Assembly: GCA_964020155.1 (NCBI GenBank)
Contig: OZ026552.1
Span: 4,656,548 to 4,720,547, forward strand
From: Chondrilla cf. caribensis
Taxonomy: Eukaryota > Porifera > Demospongiae > Chondrillida > Chondrillidae
DNA length: 64,000 nt
Direction of reading: 5' to 3'
Position 1 is the first letter of the stretch. Each line of letters opens with the position of its first letter. Below, piece by piece: positions 35,786 through 48,104 of the stretch. The notes beneath the pieces were generated by a model. That model worked only from the letters and a program-made list of their open reading frames with translations. It made no database searches and was not told where the DNA came from. A program made the position numbers and the translations under genes.

Positions 35786-35793
35786 TATAAATA
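35786..35793 (+). promoter_or_regulatory. TATA box of copy 11
   Basis: TATAAATA 61 bp before the ATG; the upstream core is ACCGGAATT. Confidence 0.65.
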
Positions 35794-35846
35794 CAGGACA
35801 TATCTCCAGATGAACACCAGCTGGTGTGTAGATTCAAGAGGTCAAC

Positions 35847-36978
35847 ATGTGGAGCTTTCTGGTAGTGATCTTGATCATTGTTGAGATTGGGTCAGTCAAA
35901 AGCACTGGCTCGTTGGAGGAGACAACAACTGACATATCTCACACTATCAACAAGGTGAGTGGGGGAAGTGGAGGAACACTGGTTGTGGGGTGATGGTGAT
36001 GGTGACCACATTCATCTACTCTACAGAGATCAGCACCAACTACACCATGTGACAAATCCAGGGAAGGAAACGCCATCTACAGTCAGCAACAAAATGATAC
36101 AGTGTGGATTTGTAAGAGTGGAAAGTGGACACCTTTCAAGTAAGACACTATATTATGTAGTATAATATATGACACACACAACACAATGTACTGTATACTC
36201 CATTCCACAGGCTAACACTATCACTGGGAGCTACTCGAGATGTTCCCGCATCATCCTGTAAGGAGATACGACAATCACTAACTGCTAACTGCTACCAACC
36301 TCCAACAGATGGGATGTACTGGATCACACTCCATGACCAATGTACCAACCAGACACAGACTATAAAGGTAACATTCTACAATATATCACAGAATGTACAT
36401 TACAACTTACATCCTCTCTCTCTCGTACACTACAACAGGTTTGGTGTGACATGTCCACATGTGGAGGAGGATGGACACTAGTGTGGAAACACTCCTACAT
36501 GGAGGTTACTCCACTCACATCAGACATGTACTACTTCTCCGATCAATACGGACCCTGTACTGATATCAACAGTGGATGGTGCAATGTACCCCATAAATCT
36601 GGCCTCAAGCCCAATGAAATGATGATAGTTGCCTACCACAACAAAAAAGTCGTGTACGCCTATCGAGGGAAATTTAACCGTAACATTGACTCGGACTGGA
36701 CAGGAGGGATTCTATTGGATCACCACAAGTGTGTGGACCATTGTACCCAGCGTAATGGAGTTCGTCCAGCACCTAGTGATCATGCTAATAGTGATAACAG
36801 ACTTCTTGGGATTGCCTTTGATAAAGCATCTCCTGACAACTACTATGACAATAGTGATACATCCTGCACCAGTTTTGACAATCCTGTGGATTGTCGCTGG
36901 GGTGACTGTCACCTGCCAACTTCCATTTCTGCTACAAAATATAGGACTCAAATGACAGTAGCCATTTATGTACGATGA
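35847..36978 (+). CDS. Array copy 11 (type A), cysteine shifted in exon 4
   Basis: Exons 35847-35954, 36027-36139, 36211-36367 and 36439-36978; 305 aa. In the variable region the usual NCDTFxxxF is replaced by NSDTSCTSF: the cysteine is lost at one position and gained four residues later. Copy 14 has the same change. Exon 3 has WITLHDQC. Exon 4 begins variation earlier than most (DQYGPCTDI, HKSGLKPNE). Other variable residues: TQRN, SDHANSDNRL, A, D, V/G/H, TKYR. No lesion seen. Confidence 0.84.
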
Positions 36979-37804
36979 TTGGTTGCTGCAGGAATGGGCT
37001 GGCAAAGTAACACAATATCTGATACAACTATGTTTATGTACATCAATTAATGCATGTACTTACTTGGAAATTTAACTGAGGCAGTGGAATAATTACATAA
37101 TACAGAAAATCAATTTTTGGATTCACTGAATGCATGGTCATGATGGTTGGGAGGATAGTCCGTACATTATTGGGTATACATGTGCATGGCTAGTACATGG
37201 GAATACATGCATGTAACACATATAATATACCCATGTACACATTGTGGATATGCACTTTGAACCTTCACAACCACCATACTGCTGAATGTATTGCATGTAC
37301 ATATTACATATTATACGTATATATATGCAGTTCCTACTGTATTATTATCAATGATGAGCATGGTGTCCCTAGTGGGGATCATAACTTAGATATTCAACTG
37401 CAGTCAATCTCTCACAATTTGTTGTTGAAAGAGGTGATATATAGGTTAACAAGTTTGACAAATTAACTTAACATTCATTACTGTTAGTGTAGTATTATAC
37501 GTATGTGCATTGAGAAATTGTTTGGGATAAAATGTTCAGGGGGTAAAAGGTTATGGTGGTGGATTTACAATAACATTCACTAACTGTAGTACATACACAT
37601 TCAGGACAATATTATGCAGTTGAGAGTGTGCTCGTGGAATATTCACGGTATGGTATATATGACCAAGTGAATGGTATATATGATGGACTTGCTGTTCCTG
37701 TGACGGGAAGTTACAGCAAACTGGGAATTAACTTCCTGTTCACCATGTGACAGGAAGTGGTATCAAATGAACAATGAATTTCCTTCTTCAGAATATTGGA
37801 AATG

Positions 37805-37847
<43 letters not shown>

Positions 37848-38343
37848 GCATACTTTGTATTATGGAACCTCGTTCTCTAATTACATATCATAATGCAACT
37901 AACCATTAGAAGAGGAAATAACATTCAATCCATGCAAGATGGAAGAGGTGTGTGCTGCATGGGTACTGATTGACATAATTGAACAAATTGAAAAAGGAAA
38001 TGAATCCACCTGGTCATGAGGGTTTGAGGATTTCACCTGATGTGTCTGGGTTTCTCCTGGCCACCAGATCTCCTGAGAGGATTCTTTTGTGGATGTCCGT
38101 TTCTGGGAGATGGTTGACAAATGACAATCACAAGTGATAACACAGCACATACAGGTAATTGGACATCTTCATACCATATGTGTACACATATGGTATGAAG
38201 ATGTGATAACACAGCATGTACAGGTACTGTAATTGGACATCTTCATACCATATGTGTACACATATGTCCATGCAGTACAGTACACATGTATGGATATGGA
38301 GTCTAACTTGCCTAGCAAGTACCGTGAAGGACACAACAAATCT
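36979..38343. other. 3' flank of copy 11 and duplicated spacer block
   Basis: Equivalent to 7180-8075. Contains a (TA)n tract at about 37808-37845 and, at 38163-38204, a perfect palindrome. No + strand gene seen. Confidence 0.65.
38163..38204. repeat. 42-bp perfect palindrome
   Basis: Two 20-bp arms (left arm ACATCTTCATACCATATGTG) around a central TA. The arm sequence recurs at 38237, so a local inverted duplication seems to have made it; the other three block copies lack it. Confidence 0.85.
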
Positions 38344-38436
38344 CTACTTCTTATCAGAGGTATTAGCTATCAACACTGGTGGACAGAAGTGCATGTGATA
38401 TACGCAGGGGCTGTCTGGAGCTTTGCTAGACATAAA

Positions 38437-38685
38437 TGTACTAACAAGGGTGCTTGAATATGTATGTACTGTATGAACTAACAAGGGTACCTGAATACGT
38501 ACGTATGTACTGTATGTACTAACAAGGGTACCTGAATATGTATGTACTGTATGTACTAACAAGGGTACCTGAATATGTATGTACTGTATGTACTAACAAG
38601 GGTACCTGAATATGTATGTACTGTATGTACTAACAAGGGTACCTCAATATGTATGTACTGTATGCACTAACAAGGGTACCTGATA
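38437..38685. repeat. Minisatellite, ~37-bp unit
   Basis: About seven units, same family as 8165-8660, in the last intron of the - strand gene copy. Confidence 0.9.
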
Positions 38686-38875
38686 CAGCTAGGTAAGTGG
38701 CAATGTATATACGTACGTATGTACCATTAGAAAGAACATACATGTAAGTGAAGCAATACACCACATACACGGTATGTACGTACGTACCTTCTGATGTTGT
38801 ACTTGTTCCCAATACTTGCCAATCCACTGAGTAGCTGTGATGTTGTGTTGAGATAAGTGATCACAGTACGTATGT

Positions 38876-38878
<3 letters not shown>

Positions 38879-38960
<82 letters not shown>
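38879..38960. repeat. (TG)n microsatellite
   Basis: About 40 uninterrupted GT repeats. Its open frames in both strands are low-complexity and not genes. Confidence 0.95.
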
Positions 38961-38961
<1 letters not shown>

Positions 38962-39806
38962 ACGTGCATGTGTGTATGTCTCAGTTTGAATGTCTGTATT
39001 TGATAGGCATGGAAACACATGTGATCCCTTCCCACTTTGAAACACTACCCTTCCCTCCATAAAGGCTGCGAGAACACCTGTACCACATCGTCATGTCTGC
39101 ACAACACTACACTTACTCATCAAAGTTCAATCCTTTCGTCCACGACAGCAATTCATCCACATCCTCCTCCTCCACCATCTCCACCCCTCCTCGCTCCACA
39201 ACGTCCATCATTTGCTCTGTTGCTGTCTGGAATTTCTTCCTGTCCAGACCTTCCAACTCGTGCACATCCATAATTCCTTGCTTGTATCTGGAACCAGTGC
39301 ACACGTGAGTATACAAGTACGTAGACAATTACACATACATACATATGTATGTACATATTATAGATACGTAAGGAAGTATTTACATACGTACATATGTACA
39401 TACAGACAGTATACATATCATGACAGAATAACAGATAGATATAGATAGGATACGTAGATGAAATCACAGACTACCATTTGTACATACTCATGTATATACT
39501 GTGATATGAAGTAGTGCTGGTTGTTGGAGTATTGTTGGACATGTTTATCTTGAACAATAACAACAATAACAATAGTCAACAATAGTCCAACAACCAACAC
39601 TACTAACAACAACATGTCTAACAACTTCCACTTGTTCACTGTAATATGAAGGAAAATTTTAAGACACTTACAGTTTCTTCAGCCACTGTATTTTCCTCTC
39701 CTTCTTTCTCCTCTCTACGTTTTCCTTTCTCTTCAACTGAAGGACAGATACATGAAAGAAGTGCATTTACAGCAGAGCAGGAGCAGATAGAAGTGGAGTG
39801 CTGGCT

Positions 39807-39920
<114 letters not shown>

Positions 39921-40013
39921 TCACACACACGTACATACCTTGGAATGATGAAATTCCTTCTTTTGTAGTGAAGTGTCATTTTGAATTGAGTCGTGGTCAA
40001 TTTTAGCAAATAG

Positions 40014-40707
40014 ATGAACATTGGAATACATCATATATGTATCATTATAATATGTACATATGTAGATACGTACGTACATCACATATGATATATACGTACA
40101 TACAAGCATACGTGTATGTATTGTTGTGAGATGATGTACTGTAAAACAGTAGCACACCATTTTATGACATTGTATACCCATATTTACGTATGTACGTATG
40201 TATGTATATATACACATACGTACATATGTACGTATGTGTGTCCATAATGCTGATACTAATAACAATAAACAGTATATTGTACACACATACGTATATGTAC
40301 ATGCACGTATGCACACATGTACATAATAATAATATTATGCATATGTACGTACGTACATGTGCACTAATGTGGTTCCAAAACAACATTCATCATCACACTA
40401 TATATGTACATCCATTGGTAGGAGAGGAGTGAGACAGTTAGCTCACAGTCCAGGAAATTCAAGGCTATTCATTGGAGAGGGTCCATGCCCTTTTCCACTC
40501 AAACAAACAGACCTCATGAGAACGTTGCACATAAGGGAAGAAATTCACTACTTGTGTGGCAGTAGCAGGAGGACCACAATAACAGTGAACACATAAGGGA
40601 AGGAATTCACTATTTGTGTGGCAGTAGCGAGAGCAACACAATGCTAACGTTATTCATAGATACTGTACCTACGCAAATCATTCCTCAAAGGTGGAAAGCA
40701 GGCAGGC
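40014..40707. other. Spacer before the first type B gene
   Basis: Matches 9829-10430 closely. A short local duplication (CACATAAGGGAAG...TTGTGTGGCAGTAGC at about 40530 and 40590) is present. The last 60 bp form the type B promoter region. No gene seen. Confidence 0.6.
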
Positions 40708-40715
40708 TATAAATA
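40708..40715 (+). promoter_or_regulatory. TATA box of copy 12 (native type B promoter)
   Basis: TATAAATA 68 bp before the ATG at 40776, in sequence unlike the type A promoter (GGAAAGCAGGCAGGC before it). Confidence 0.7.
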
Positions 40716-40775
40716 CAGAGCTACCTACATACGTACTAACACTGACCAATGTTTGGATTCAAGTGTGAGACTAGC

Positions 40776-42443
40776 ATGTGGTGTGTTCTAGTGGCAACTC
40801 TCTTGTGCACTCAAATTATTTCAGCAGAAACTTTCGTTTCTTCAGGAAGAGGTGTAGCTGACACTAGTCACCTTGTGACCAAGGTAAGTACCACTGAGTA
40901 CTAAGTGTAGGAATGGGAGGGACATGGTATACAGATTCTGACAGCAAAAGCCACAACAACAATGTAGATGTGTTGATATATATGTTGATCAACGTGCACT
41001 AAGAAGATGAGTACACATACCATTGACATTCTACGTATGTACAATTATTATTAGGAAAAGGTTTGAATTTAGAAAGCCAACTCTTTTTTCGTTGTTGTTA
41101 TTATTTATGGTGATGGTAATGACCGTGCTTTAATCCACATTGCAGAGGTCCATACCCACTACACAATGTGACAAGTCTACAGAGGAAAATTCTCACTACA
41201 ACTCCTCACAAACTGACATGGTGTGGATTTGTCAGGGGGGGAGATGGATACCATACAAGTGAGGCATTGCACAACATACAGTGAATTCTCATTAATCCGC
41301 CACCGCTTCATCCATCAAACCTTTTAATCTGCCACAATTTCCGAGTACCAATATAATGTACAAGTACCAATGATTATCCAGTAAATCCACCATATTCTTC
41401 GAAAACGAATTACAGCGGATTAACGAGTATTCACTGTATATACGTATGCATTGGACAACTGTATCTACATACATACGTATGTATGTACGTATATGTATTG
41501 ATGGATTGATCAACAAATATATACACATTACTGACATTCACACCACTGATTTATCATCCACCCTACAGACTGACACTTTCACTGGGGACAACCCGGGATT
41601 ACCCAGGGTCATCCTGTAAGCACATACTGGAATTCCTCAATGCTACCTGCAACAAGACTCACATAGATGGACCTTACTGGATCTCACTCAGAGATGAATG
41701 CCCTCAGAGGGAACAGACCATACAGGTGAACACAGGCTTTTTTATCATAAACAAATGTTGACAAAGGGAGGAGAAGAGAGATATGGTGATGGAAAAATCC
41801 AATTCTTCCTCATCATATAATCTTACGTATGTACATATGTACTTCAGTACTTTCCACTATACTCAGAATATATAATCAGTATTTCTTCCTTCTCTCTCAT
41901 TTTCAACAGGTTTGGTGTGACATGTCCACATGTGGAGGAGGATGGACACTAGTGTGGAAACACTCCTACATGGAGGTTACTCCACTCACATCAGACATGT
42001 ACTACTTCTCCAATCACTACAGACCCTGTACCAATATCAGTAGTGGATGGTGCAATGTACCCCAGAAATCTCGCCTCAAGCCCACTGAAATGATGATAGT
42101 TGCCTACCACAACAAAAGAGTCGTGTACGCCTATCGAGGGAAATTTAACCGTAACATTGACTCGGACTGGACAGGAGGGATTCTACTTGATCACCACAAG
42201 TGTGTGGACCATTGTACCAGTAGTAACGGAGTTCGTCCAGCACCCACTGCTGCACTGGATAACAGATTTCTTGGGATTGCCTTTGATAAAGTCTCTCCTG
42301 ACAACTACTATAACAATTGTGATACATTCAAAATCAACTTTGACACTCCTGTGGATTGCCGCTGGCATGACTGTAGCCTGCCAACTTCCATTTCTGCTAA
42401 AAATCATGAAACTCAAATGACAGTAGCCATTTATGTACGCTGA
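40776..42443 (+). CDS. Array copy 12 (type B)
   Basis: Exons 40776-40883, 41146-41258, 41569-41725 and 41910-42443; 303 aa. Same phases and nearly the same exon lengths as type A, but exons 1-3 are diverged: MWCVLVATLLCTQIISAETF signal peptide; exon 2 RSIPTTQCDKSTEENSHYN and VWICQGGRW; exon 3 LSLGTTRDYPGSSCKHI, DGPYWISLRDEC. Introns are longer (262, 310, 184 bp). Exon 4 is almost identical to type A. An in-frame ATG lies 27 bp upstream (40749, MFGFKCETS); I prefer 40776 because it aligns with the type A start and keeps the signal peptide N-terminal. Variable residues: TSSN, TAALDNRF, V, N, KIN, V/H/S, KNHE. Confidence 0.85.
41279..41436. mobile_element. 158-bp TA-flanked TIR element in intron 2 of copy 12
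   Basis: Inverted ends CAGTGAATTCTCATTAATCC (left) and, reversed from the right, CAGTGAATACTCGTTAATCC. TA on each side (41277-41278, 41437-41438). The matching intron of copy 14 near 50180 has no insert. The CAGT...CATTAATCC pattern resembles pogo/Tigger-type mariner ends. Confidence 0.85.
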
Positions 42444-43542
42444 TTGGTTGCTGCAGGAATGGGCTGGCAAAGTAACACAATATCTGATACAACTATGTTT
42501 ACATACATCAATTAATGCATGTACGTATGTACTTACTTTAACTGAGGCAGTGGAATAATTACATAATACAGAAAATCAATTTATGGATTCACTGAATGCA
42601 TGGTCATGACGGTTGAGAGGATAGTCCGTACATTATTGGGTGTACATGTGCATGGCTAGTACTTGGGAATACATGCATATAACACATATAATATACCCAT
42701 GTACACATTGTGGATATGCACTTTGAACCTTCACAACCTGGCAAGGAGTTACTGATCAAAATATGTCAAATTAGCAAGACTCCACTGTACTTGGTTATAG
42801 CCTTGTCTCAACCTCTCATTGAATTATGGAAATGTACATAACACCTACTCTGTATATGACGCCTACTCTGTACATAACACCCACTTTGTACATAACACCT
42901 ACTCTGTACATAACACCTATTCTGCACATAACGCCTACTCTGTACATAACACCTACACTGTACACAACACCTACTCTGTACATAACACCTACTCTATACA
43001 TAACACCTACTCTGTACATAATGCCTACTCCGTACATAACACCTACCCTGTACATAACATATCAAGTGAAGATGTGGCTACTTGGAACCAGTCTGGATAG
43101 CGAGCTCAGCAAAATCCTTAAAAATGAACCATTTGGAGGGCTTTGGGGATATCAGGTTCATGAACCTTGTAAACATGTTTACAACGTTTCATGGATTTCC
43201 AAACTTGATTAGAACACAATAGTGTCTTCTGGATTCTTTACAAATGCACAACATACTCAATGACCTGATCCTATCATTGTGCATACATTTGACTAATGCC
43301 AACATAATACAGGCTTACAGTACAGCATACATTAGGAAGGAGTTGATAGTACACAGCTTAATTCACCAGCATACATATGGAGCTACTTACAGTTTGACAG
43401 AAACACTACAACAACACACTGTTAGTACGTACCATAAGTACATATGTACATTGAAGAACAGCAAATACTCTGAACGAGATTCATTGGCAATGAATAATCT
43501 TAAAAATAGCTACAACTGCTACATAACTGGAAGTTGAATGGC
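42444..43542. other. Spacer copy 12 to copy 13, long 18-bp minisatellite
   Basis: Type A style 3' flank follows a type B gene. The 18-bp minisatellite reaches its longest state here (42835-43060, about 12 units). It then joins a shortened pre-promoter block. No gene seen. Confidence 0.75.
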
Positions 43543-43550
43543 TATAAATA
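43543..43550 (+). promoter_or_regulatory. TATA box of copy 13
   Basis: TATAAATA 61 bp before the ATG; the upstream core is ACTGGAAGT. Confidence 0.68.
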
Positions 43551-43603
43551 CAGGACATATCTCTACCTGAACACCAACTGGTGTGTAGATTCGAGAGGTC
43601 AAC

Positions 43604-44741
43604 ATGTGGAGCTTTCTGGTAGTGATCTTGATCATTGTTGAGATTGGTTCAGTGGAGAACACTGTCTTGTTGGAGGAGACAACAACTGACATATCTCACA
43701 CTATCAACAAGGTGAGTGGGGGAGGTGGACGAACACTGGTTGTGGGGTGATGGTGATGGTGACCAACATTCATATACTCTACAGAGATCAGCACCAACTA
43801 CACCATGCGACAAATCTAGGGAAGGAAACACCATCTACAGTCAGCAACAAACTGATACAGTGTGGATTTGTAAGAGTGGAAAGTGGACACCTTTCAAGTA
43901 AGACACTATATATATAGGAATATATGACACACACAACACAATGTACTGTACTCCATTCCACAGGCTAACACTCTCACTGGGAGCTACTCAAGATGTTCCC
44001 GCATCATCCTGTAAGGAGATACTACAATCATTAACTGCTAACTGCTACCAACCTCCAACAGATGGGATGTACTGGATCACAATACAAGACCAATGTACCA
44101 ACCAGACACAGACTATAAAGGTATCATGCTACAATACATCACAGAATGTACATTACAACTTACATCCTCTCTCTCTCTCTCATACGCTACAACAGGTTTG
44201 GTGTGACATGTCCACATGTGGAGGAGGATGGACACTAGTGTGGAAACACTCCTACATGGAGGTTACTCCACTCACATCAGACATGTACTACTTCTCCGAT
44301 CACTACAGACCCTGTACCGATATCGACAGTGGATGGTGCAATGTACCCCATAAATCTCACCTCAAGCCCACTGAAATGATGATAGTTGCCTACCACAACA
44401 AAAGAGTCGTGTATGCCTATCGGGGGAAATTTAACCGTAACATTGACTCAGACTGGACAGGAGGGATTCTACTGGATCACCACAAGTGTGTGGACTATTG
44501 TACCATAAGTGAAAGTAATGGAGTACGTCCAGCACCTAGTGATCCTGATAATAGAGATAACAGATTTCTTGGGATTGCATTTGATAAATACTCTCCTGAC
44601 AACTACTATTCCAATTGTGATACGTTCTACAACAACTTTGACAATCCTGTAGAGTGTCGCTGGCATAACTGTGGCCTGCCAACTTCTATTTCTGCTACAA
44701 ACAGAAATACTCAAATGACAGTAGCCATTTATGTACGGTGA
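43604..44741 (+). CDS. Array copy 13 (type A), intron 3 open in frame
   Basis: Exons 43604-43711, 43785-43897, 43964-44120 and 44196-44741; 307 aa. Intron 3 is 75 bp with no in-frame stop, so its retention would add 25 residues and keep exon 4 in frame. Exon 4 has DIDSGW for DINSGW. Variable residues: YCTISESN, SDPDNRDNRF, Y, S, YNN, V/H/G with HNC for HDC, TNRN. Confidence 0.86.
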
Positions 44742-45649
44742 TTGGTTGCTGCAGGAATGGGCTGGCAAAGTAACACAATATCTGATACAACTATGTTTAC
44801 GTACATCAATTAATGCATGTACTTACTTGGAAATTTAAGTGAGGCAGTGGAATAATTACATAATACAGAAAAAGAAATTTTGGATTCACTGAATGCATGG
44901 TCATGACGGTTGGGAGGATAGTCCGTACATTATTGGGTGTACATGTGCATGGCTAGTACATGGGAATACATGCATATAACCCATATAATATACCCATGTA
45001 CACATTGTGGATATGCACTTTGAACCTTCACAACCTGGCAAGGAGTTACTGCTCAAAATATGTCAAATTACCAAGACTCCACTGTACTTGGTTATAGCCT
45101 TGTCTCAACCTCTCATTGCATCATGTAAATGTACATAACACCTACTCTGTACATAACGCCTACTCTGTACATAACGTCTACTCTGTACATAACACTTACT
45201 GGTTCAGCTCTATGGAAATTGCTAGTATCAAATTCCATATATCCTGCAAGAGGTACATTCACATGTACTCACAGATGATGTACATATGAACTATTAGTGA
45301 ACCTCCTCAACAGTAAAGCATACATCAAACATATCAAGTGAAGATGTGGCTACTTTGAACCAGCCTCATTAGTGACCTTGCTCAGCAACATCCTTTGAAA
45401 TGAACCAATTACAGTACTTTGGAGACCTTGGGTTCATGAACCTTGTAAACATGTCTACAACATTTCATGGATTTCAGAGATGATTGAAATACAATAGTGT
45501 CTTCTGGATTCTTTACAAATGCACAACACACTCAATGACCTGATCCTGTCATTGTGCATACATTTGACTAATGCCAACATAATACAGGCTTACAGTACAG
45601 CATACATTAGAAATGAGATAACAGTAGTAAGTACACAGCTATATTGACC
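44742..45649. other. Spacer after copy 13, left part
   Basis: 3' flank, 18-bp minisatellite of four units (45131-45200) and pre-promoter block, which breaks into satellite near 45650. Confidence 0.7.
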
Positions 45650-47505
45650 AGATTGAGTATACATTTTGAATAGCTCATGGGAAAGTGGGCGTGTCAACCT
45701 GATATTTCAACCAGATCTAGCTAAGGAAATGAACTAACCTATGAAGTAGTTCCCATCACAATAGGTGGCCTGTAACCCCAGCTACATTTGGATGTGCTTA
45801 ATATTATTATTTCAATGTATGGAATTGTATAGGAGAGAAAATGTTAAGCACCTTTGTGGAGAGCTCATGGGAAAGTGGGCGTGTCAACCTGATATTTTAA
45901 CCAGAGATAGCTGGGGACATCAACTAACTTATGAAACAATTCCCATCTCTGTAGCTAACCCATAACCCCAGCTACATTAGGAGGTGTTTAAAATTATTTC
46001 AATGTATGGGATAGTATAAGAGAGGAAACGCTAAGCACCTTTTTGAATAACTCATTGGAATGAGAGCGTGTCAATCTAATATTTTTACCAGAGATAGCTG
46101 GGGATGTGACCTAACTGATGAAACCATTCCCATCTCAATAGGTGGCCTGTAACCCCAGCTACATTTGGAGGTGCTTAATATTCTTTCAATATATAGGATA
46201 GTATACATACGTAGGAGAGAAAATGATAAGTGCATTTTTAAATAGCTTGTGGAAAAGTGGACGTGTCAACCTGATATCTTTACCAGACCTAGCTGGGGAC
46301 GTCAACAAACTTATGAAACATTTTCCATCTCAGTAGCTAATCCGTAACCACAGCTACATTCGGAGGTGCTTACTGTATTTTCAATGTATGGAATAGTATA
46401 GGAGAGAATACGCTAAGCACCATTTTGAATAGCTCATGGCAAAGTAGACGTGTCAACCTGATACCTTTACCAGATCTAGCTGGGGACAAAAACTAACTTA
46501 TGCAACAATTCCCATCTCCATAGCTAATCCTTAACCCCAGCTACATTTGGAGGTGCTTAGTATTTTTTCAATGTATGGGCTAGTATATAAGAGAATACAC
46601 TGGTCACCTTTTTGAATAGCTCATGGAAAAGTGGGCGTGTCAACCTGATATTTTCACCAGACCTAGTTGGGGATGTGAACTAATTTATGAAACAATTCCC
46701 ATCTCCGTAGACAACCTGTAACTCCAGCTACATTCAGAGGTGCTTAATATTTTTTCAATGTATGGGATAGTATGGGAGAGTAAACGCTAAGAACCTTTTT
46801 GAATAGCTCATGGGAAAGTGAGCGTGTCAACCTGATATTTTCACCAGGTCTAGCTAAAAGTGTGAACTAACTTATAAAGCAATTCCCATCTCCATAGCTA
46901 ACCTGTAACCCCAGCTACATTCGGAGGTGCTTAATATTTTTCCAATGTATGGGATAGTATGGGATATTATACGCTAAGCACCTTTTTGAATAGCTTATGG
47001 GAAGGTGGGCGTGTCAACCTGATATTTTCACCAGACCTAGTTGGGGACGTGAACTAACTTATGAAACAATTCCCATCTCCGTAGACAACCTGTAACTCCA
47101 GCTACATTCGGAGGTGCTTAATATATATTCAATGTATGGGATAGTATGGGAGAGAAAACGCTAAGCACCTTTTTGAATAGCTCATGGGAAAGTGGGCGTG
47201 TCAACCTGATATTTCCACCAGGCCTAGCTAAAGGTGTGAACTAACTTATGAAGTAATTCCTATCTCCATAGCTAACCAGTAACCCAAGCTACATTCGGAG
47301 GTGCTTAACATATTTTCAATGTATGGAAGAGTATAGTTACTGTAGAATAAATGCTAAGCACCCTTTTGAATAGCTCTTGGAAAAGTTGGAGTGTCAACCT
47401 GATATCTTTACCAGACCTAGCTGGGGATGTCAACTAACTTATGAAACAATTCCCATCTCCGTAGCTAACCCATAACCCAAGCTACATTCGGAGGTGCTTA
47501 ATATT
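45650..47505. repeat. Satellite array, ~186-bp unit, about ten units
   Basis: The largest of the three arrays. Repeated anchors GTGTCAACCTGATA, CCAGCTACATT, GGAGGTGCTTAATATT and CTAAGCACCTTTTTGAATAG. No coding potential. Confidence 0.9.
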
Positions 47506-47619
47506 ACCATGGGTACATATGTACATTGAAGAACAACAGATACTCTGAATGAGATTCATTGGCAATGAATAATAATTCAAAAATAGCTACAACTGCTACA
47601 TAACCCAAAGTTGAACGGC

Positions 47620-47716
47620 TATAAATACAGGGCATATCTCCAGCTGAACAACGGCTGGTGTGTAGATTCAAGAGATCAACATGTGGAGCTTTCTGGTAGT
47701 GATCTTGATCATTGTA
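47620..47716 (+). pseudogene. Truncated array gene: promoter and 36 bp of exon 1 only
   Basis: A standard promoter (TATAAATA 47620-47627, 61 bp before ATG 47681) leads into MWSFLVVILIIV. At about 47715 the sequence switches to the spacer block seen at 7680 (CATTCTCTAATTACATATT), giving a stop a few codons later. A promoter may thus drive a non-coding or very short transcript. Confidence 0.82.
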
Positions 47717-48104
47717 CTGTACAACCCCATTCTCTAATTACATATTATAATGCAACTATCCATTAGAATAGGAAATAACATTCAATCCATGCAAGATGGA
47801 AGAGGTGTGTGCTGCATGGCTACTGATTAACACCAGTGTACATGGTTAGTACACGGGAATACATGCATATAACACATATAATATACCCATGTACACATTG
47901 TGGATATGCACTTTGAACCTTCACAACCTGGCAAGGAGTTACTGCTCAAAATATGTCAAATTAGCAAGACTCCACTGTACTTGGTTATAGCCTTGTCTCA
48001 ACCTCTCATTGGATTATGGAAATGTACATAACACCTACTCTGTACATAAAATGTACCTATTGGTTGTTCCATAGATATTGCTGGTATCAAATACTATCCT
48101 TCCA
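47717..48104. other. Mosaic spacer
   Basis: About 110 bp of duplicated spacer block, then a jump near 47830 into the common 3' flank (TACATGGTTAGTACACGGGAA), then two minisatellite units. At least two recombination joints in under 200 bp. Confidence 0.6.

Noticed and set aside
38880..39062. Poly-CV and poly-TH reading frames in (TG)n/(CA)n tracts
   Set aside because: Pure dinucleotide repeats; length varies between paralogues.
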